From assembly GCF_004366715.1 (NCBI RefSeq), contig NZ_SOQZ01000001.1:434001-498000 (forward strand): a stretch of 64,000 nucleotides of DNA. Direction: 5' to 3'. Position 1 is the first letter of the stretch, and the number at the start of each line of letters is the position of its first letter. Shown piece after piece: positions 60,547 to 64,000 of the stretch. Source of the stretch: Meridianimaribacter flavus (GTDB lineage Bacteria; Bacteroidota; Bacteroidia; Flavobacteriales; Flavobacteriaceae). The notes under the pieces were generated by a model. The model ran no database searches. It was not told where the DNA came from and worked only from the letters and a program-made list of their open reading frames with translations. Both the position numbers and the translations under genes were made by a program.

Positions 60547-60631
60547 TTTACAACTGTTTATAACTTTCGGTCAAAAAACTAATAATTATTCTTAATTTTA
60601 ACCTTCTTATTTTTCAAGATAAAACCATTTT

Positions 60632-63600
60632 ATGTACTTAATTTTTGATACCGAAACAACCGGATTACCAAAGCGTTGGGATGCGCCTATTAGCGATATC
60701 GATAACTGGCCAAGAGCTATTCAAATTGCTTGGCAGTTGCATGATGCGCTTGGTAATTGTATTGAGCATCAAGATTATTTAATAAAGCCTGAAGGGTTTA
60801 ATATACCTTATGATGCCGAGAAAATTCACGGTATTTCTACCGAATTAGCAGAGGAACAAGGTGTCTCTTTATCTGAAGTTCTTGAGAAATTTAATGAAGC
60901 ATTAAATAAAACCAGGTTTATAGTTGGTCAAAATGTTGGCTTTGATGTCAACATTATGGGTGCCGAATTTTACAGAGGCGATGTTGCAAATAAATTGCAA
61001 GAATTACCAGTGCTTGATACTTGTACCGAGCATACAGCGCAACTTTGCCAAATTCCTGGTGGTCGTGGTGGAAAATTTAAGTTACCAACCTTAACCGAGT
61101 TGCACGAATTTCTATTCAACAAACCTTTTGCTGAAGCACATAACGCAACAGCCGATGTTGAAGCAACAACACGTTGCTTTTTTGAATTAATTCGTCGTGA
61201 AGAATACACGGTTGAGCAATTAGACGTTCAGCCTGATTATTTTCAGAAATTTTCTGAAGCTAATCCGCAGGAAATTCAACTTATCGGATTAAAGCACATC
61301 AATCTAAAACGCGAAAGTGCTAAAATTCGTGAGCGTCTTCAAAAACAACAAACAAGTACCATTTCAACCGAGGAAATAAAACAAAATATTTCCGATTTAG
61401 CAGAAGTTGATTTTGTACACCTTCATAATCACTCGCAATTCTCAATATTGCAGTCTACAATGAGTATTCCTGATTTAGTTTCGGCTGCTGCAACACACAA
61501 TATGCCTGCAGTTGCTCTAACAGATCATGGGAATATGATGGGTGCCTTTCATTTTATAAATGCGGTAAACAATCAAAATAAAAATATTGAGGCTGCTATA
61601 AAAGCTGCCGAAGAAAAAGGAGAAACAACAGATAAGAAACTTATTAAACCCATTGTAGGTTGTGAGTTTTTTGTTTGTGAAGATCATACTGATAAGTCCA
61701 GAAAAGACAATGGTTACCAGATTGTGCTTTTGGCAAAAAATAAAAATGGGTATCATAATTTAGCAAAACTGTCTTCGCATGCCTTTGTAGATGGGTTTTA
61801 TTATGTGCCTCGTATTGACAAAAAACTTATTGAACAATACAAAGAAGACATCATTGTTTTAACTGGAAACTTGTATGGGGAAGTTCCAAGCAAGGTGTTG
61901 AACATTGGTGAAAACCAAGCTGAAGAAGCCCTGATTTGGTGGAAAGAACAGTTTGGAGACGATTTGTATGTTGAGATTATGCGTCATAATCAAGAAGACG
62001 AAAATCGTGTAAATGATACATTGGTGAAGTTAGCAAGAAAACATGATGTTAAGCTGGTTGCAACTAACAATACCTATTATCAAAATCAAGAAGATGCCAA
62101 TGCACATGATATTTTATTGTGTGTAAAAGATGGTGAAAAACAAGCCACACCAATAGGTCGTGGACGTGGTTATCGCTATGGTTTACCAAATCAAGAATAT
62201 TACTTTAAGTCTTCTGATGAAATGAAGACACTCTTCAAGGATTTACCTGATGCAATTTCTAATACGCAAGATATTCTTGATAAAATTGAAGCTTTTCAGT
62301 TAGCTCGTGATGTACTGTTACCTGCGTTTGATATTCCTGATGAATTTAAGCATGAAGAAGATTTAGTTGATGGTGGAAAACGTGGGGAAAATGCCTATTT
62401 ACGACATCTGGTTTACGAAGGCGCAAAAAAGCGTTATGGCGACCCACTATCTGAAGAAGTTACAGAGCGTCTTGACTTTGAGTTAAGCGTTATTGAAAAC
62501 ACAGGTTATCCTGGGTATTTCTTGATTGTAGAAGATTTCATTCGCGAAGCCAGAAATATGGATGTATCGGTTGGTCCAGGACGTGGTTCGGCTGCTGGAT
62601 CGGTAGCCGCGTACTGTTTATGGATTACCAATATAGATCCAATGAAGTACGACTTACTTTTTGAGCGTTTCTTAAATCCTGATCGTATTAGTATGCCTGA
62701 TATTGATATTGATTTTGATGACGAAGGCCGAAGTCGTGTTATGGATTACGTAATTAAAAAATATGGTGCTAATCAAGTGGCGCAAATTATTACGTACGGA
62801 ACCATGGCTGCAAAATCTTCTATTCGTGATACAGCTCGTGTATTAGATTTGCCTTTATTTGATGCTGATAGAATTGCTAAATTAATCCCAAACATGTCTA
62901 AACTAAATAAGATATTTGGTTTAGATGAAAAAGCGTTAGCAGGTAAGTTTAGATCGGAAGAATTAGAGAAAGTTAATCAGCTTTTAAATATTTCTGAAGG
63001 CTCTGATTTGGAAGCAGAAACCGTAAACACTGCGCGTGCACTTGAAGGTTCTGTTAGAAATACAGGTATACATGCTTGTGGTGTGATTATTACACCAGAC
63101 GATATTACCAAATTCGTTCCGGTGTCTGTAGCCAAAGATTCCGATTTGTATGTTACCCAGTTTGATAACTCGGTTGTAGAATCGGCAGGACTTCTTAAAA
63201 TGGATTTCTTGGGATTAAAAACCTTAACCCTAATTAAGGATACTGTTAAGATTGTAAAAGCAAAACACGGTATAGAACTTGACCCTGAAAGTTTTCCGTT
63301 AGATGATGAAGAAACCTATGCGTTATTCCAACGTGGTGAAACGGTTGGCGTGTTTCAGTACGAATCTCCTGGGATGCAAAAACACCTTCGCGATTTAAAG
63401 CCAACGGTGTTTGAAGATTTAATTGCGATGAACGCTTTGTATCGTCCAGGTCCAATGGAATATATTCCAAGTTTCGTTCGCAGAAAGCATGGTGATGAAG
63501 AGATTGAATATGATTTACCTGCCATGGAAGAATACCTTAAGGAAACCTATGGTATTACTGTTTATCAAGAGCAGGTAATGTTGTTATCGCAAAAACTTGC

Positions 63601-64000
63601 AGATTTTACCAAAGGTGAAGCCGATATGCTTCGTAAAGCCATGGGTAAAAAGCAAATTGCGGTACTAGATAAAATGAAACCGAAATTTATTGAGCAAGCT
63701 AGTGCAAATGGTCATGATGCCAAAGTACTTGAAAAAGTTTGGAAAGACTGGGAAGCTTTTGCAAGTTATGCCTTCAATAAATCGCATTCAACATGTTATG
63801 CGTGGATTGCTTATCAAACGGCTTATTTAAAAGCACATTATCCTGCCGAATATATGGCTGCGGTACTTTCAAATAACATGAATGATATTAAATCGGTTAC
63901 CTTTTTTATGGAAGAATGTAAGCGAATGAAATTGAATGTACTTGGACCAGATATAAACGAAAGTTATTATAAGTTTTCGGTAAACCAAGACAACGCGGTA
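60632..64000 (+). CDS. dnaE: DNA polymerase III alpha subunit with N-terminal exonuclease domain (partial)
   Basis: Replicative polymerase. The frame is open from the ATG at 60632 to the window end (1123 codons, no stop), so the C-terminus is missing. N-terminal DnaQ-like proofreading exonuclease, about residues 1-190: FDTETTGLP (ExoI), NVGFDVN (ExoII) and HNATADVEAT (ExoIII). A PHP domain starts near residue 265 (HLHNHSQFS, ALTDHGNMMGAF). Polymerase catalytic Asp cluster MPDIDIDFDD near residues 687-696, GPGRGSAAGS and the helix-hairpin-helix region begin. No polymerase alpha partner is seen nearby. The fused exonuclease is the usual architecture in Flavobacteriia, as I recall. Confidence 0.95.
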   Translation, partial: MYLIFDTETTGLPKRWDAPISDIDNWPRAIQIAWQLHDALGNCIEHQDYLIKPEGFNIPYDAEKIHGISTELAEEQGVSLSEVLEKFNEALNKTRFIVGQNVGFDVNIMGAEFYRGDVANKLQELPVLDTCTEHTAQLCQIPGGRGGKFKLPTLTELHEFLFNKPFAEAHNATADVEATTRCFFELIRREEYTVEQLDVQPDYFQKFSEANPQEIQLIGLKHINLKRESAKIRERLQKQQTSTISTEEIKQNISDLAEVDFVHLHNHSQFSILQSTMSIPDLVSAAATHNMPAVALTDHGNMMGAFHFINAVNNQNKNIEAAIKAAEEKGETTDKKLIKPIVGCEFFVCEDHTDKSRKDNGYQIVLLAKNKNGYHNLAKLSSHAFVDGFYYVPRIDKKLIEQYKEDIIVLTGNLYGEVPSKVLNIGENQAEEALIWWKEQFGDDLYVEIMRHNQEDENRVNDTLVKLARKHDVKLVATNNTYYQNQEDANAHDILLCVKDGEKQATPIGRGRGYRYGLPNQEYYFKSSDEMKTLFKDLPDAISNTQDILDKIEAFQLARDVLLPAFDIPDEFKHEEDLVDGGKRGENAYLRHLVYEGAKKRYGDPLSEEVTERLDFELSVIENTGYPGYFLIVEDFIREARNMDVSVGPGRGSAAGSVAAYCLWITNIDPMKYDLLFERFLNPDRISMPDIDIDFDDEGRSRVMDYVIKKYGANQVAQIITYGTMAAKSSIRDTARVLDLPLFDADRIAKLIPNMSKLNKIFGLDEKALAGKFRSEELEKVNQLLNISEGSDLEAETVNTARALEGSVRNTGIHACGVIITPDDITKFVPVSVAKDSDLYVTQFDNSVVESAGLLKMDFLGLKTLTLIKDTVKIVKAKHGIELDPESFPLDDEETYALFQRGETVGVFQYESPGMQKHLRDLKPTVFEDLIAMNALYRPGPMEYIPSFVRRKHGDEEIEYDLPAMEEYLKETYGITVYQEQVMLLSQKLADFTKGEADMLRKAMGKKQIAVLDKMKPKFIEQASANGHDAKVLEKVWKDWEAFASYAFNKSHSTCYAWIAYQTAYLKAHYPAEYMAAVLSNNMNDIKSVTFFMEECKRMKLNVLGPDINESYYKFSVNQDNAV

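Overview
The window is AT-rich (roughly one third G+C by eye) and looks like the chromosome of a marine-type member of the family Flavobacteriaceae (Bacteroidota). Evidence: Bacteroidota -7 promoter elements (TAnnTTTG) ahead of many genes, almost no Shine-Dalgarno sequences, two proteins with type IX secretion C-terminal sorting domains, a SusC/BtuB-like TonB-dependent receptor, S46 dipeptidyl peptidase, ribosomal protein S16 with a long acidic tail, DnaE with an N-terminal proofreading domain, and lineage-specific families (DUF4301, DUF4271, DUF4296, DUF3098, DUF3127, DUF6252). The genus cannot be fixed. No rRNA, tRNA, CRISPR array, insertion sequence or prophage was seen.

Layout. 1-3.6 kb: a DPP11-like peptidase converging on ahcY. 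3.6-8.4 kb: a tight seven-gene operon (phosphopantetheinyl transferase, GGGP/HepGP synthase, thiamine-binding-type protein, PnuC transporter, NadR-like kinase, DUF4301, ArfB). 8.4-10.9 kb: a TPP riboswitch controlling a TonB-dependent receptor, which with the preceding genes suggests vitamin B1 uptake. 11-19 kb: greA with a hairpin-rich leader, a HIT protein, an orphan histidine kinase, a flavin reductase-like protein, aat, tag and a TonB-like protein. 19-22.4 kb: the cell-envelope operon ftsX - lipoprotein - DUF3098 - uppP - truB. 22.5-25.7 kb: a leucyl-tRNA synthetase interrupted in frame by palindromic repeat sequence and carrying a divergent block before KMSKS. 25.7-30.3 kb: an accessory pocket, with a mosaic of repeats, then small secreted proteins of unknown function; two look broken (one in-frame TGA, one lost start).

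30.6-43 kb: core metabolism: a YugP-type Zn peptidase, an lrp/saccharopine dehydrogenase pair, pckA, hemD-DUF4271, a glycosyltransferase - dihydroorotase - DUF4296 run, an epimerase, tyrS and a LuxE-like protein. 43-47 kb: two T9SS cargo proteins. 47-49 kb: a PhoB/PhoR-type two-component pair. 49-54.7 kb: a glycosyltransferase, trmB, a LysE-type exporter, an alkyltransferase-like protein, then an Fe-S/redox group (Mrp, NifU-C, ferredoxin-NADP reductase, ferredoxin). 54.7-60.5 kb: a phosphoesterase, SGNH hydrolase, glutaryl-CoA dehydrogenase-like enzyme, trmN6, rimM and rpsP. The window ends inside dnaE.

No clearly new multi-gene system was found. The signals most worth a second look are the in-frame palindromic insertions and divergent block in leuS; a family of palindromic repeats with constant arms but different, internally complementary inner stems; the decaying secreted-protein pocket at 25.9-30.3 kb; structured leaders of greA, aat and the ferredoxin reductase; and the candidate thiamine uptake/kinase cassette.
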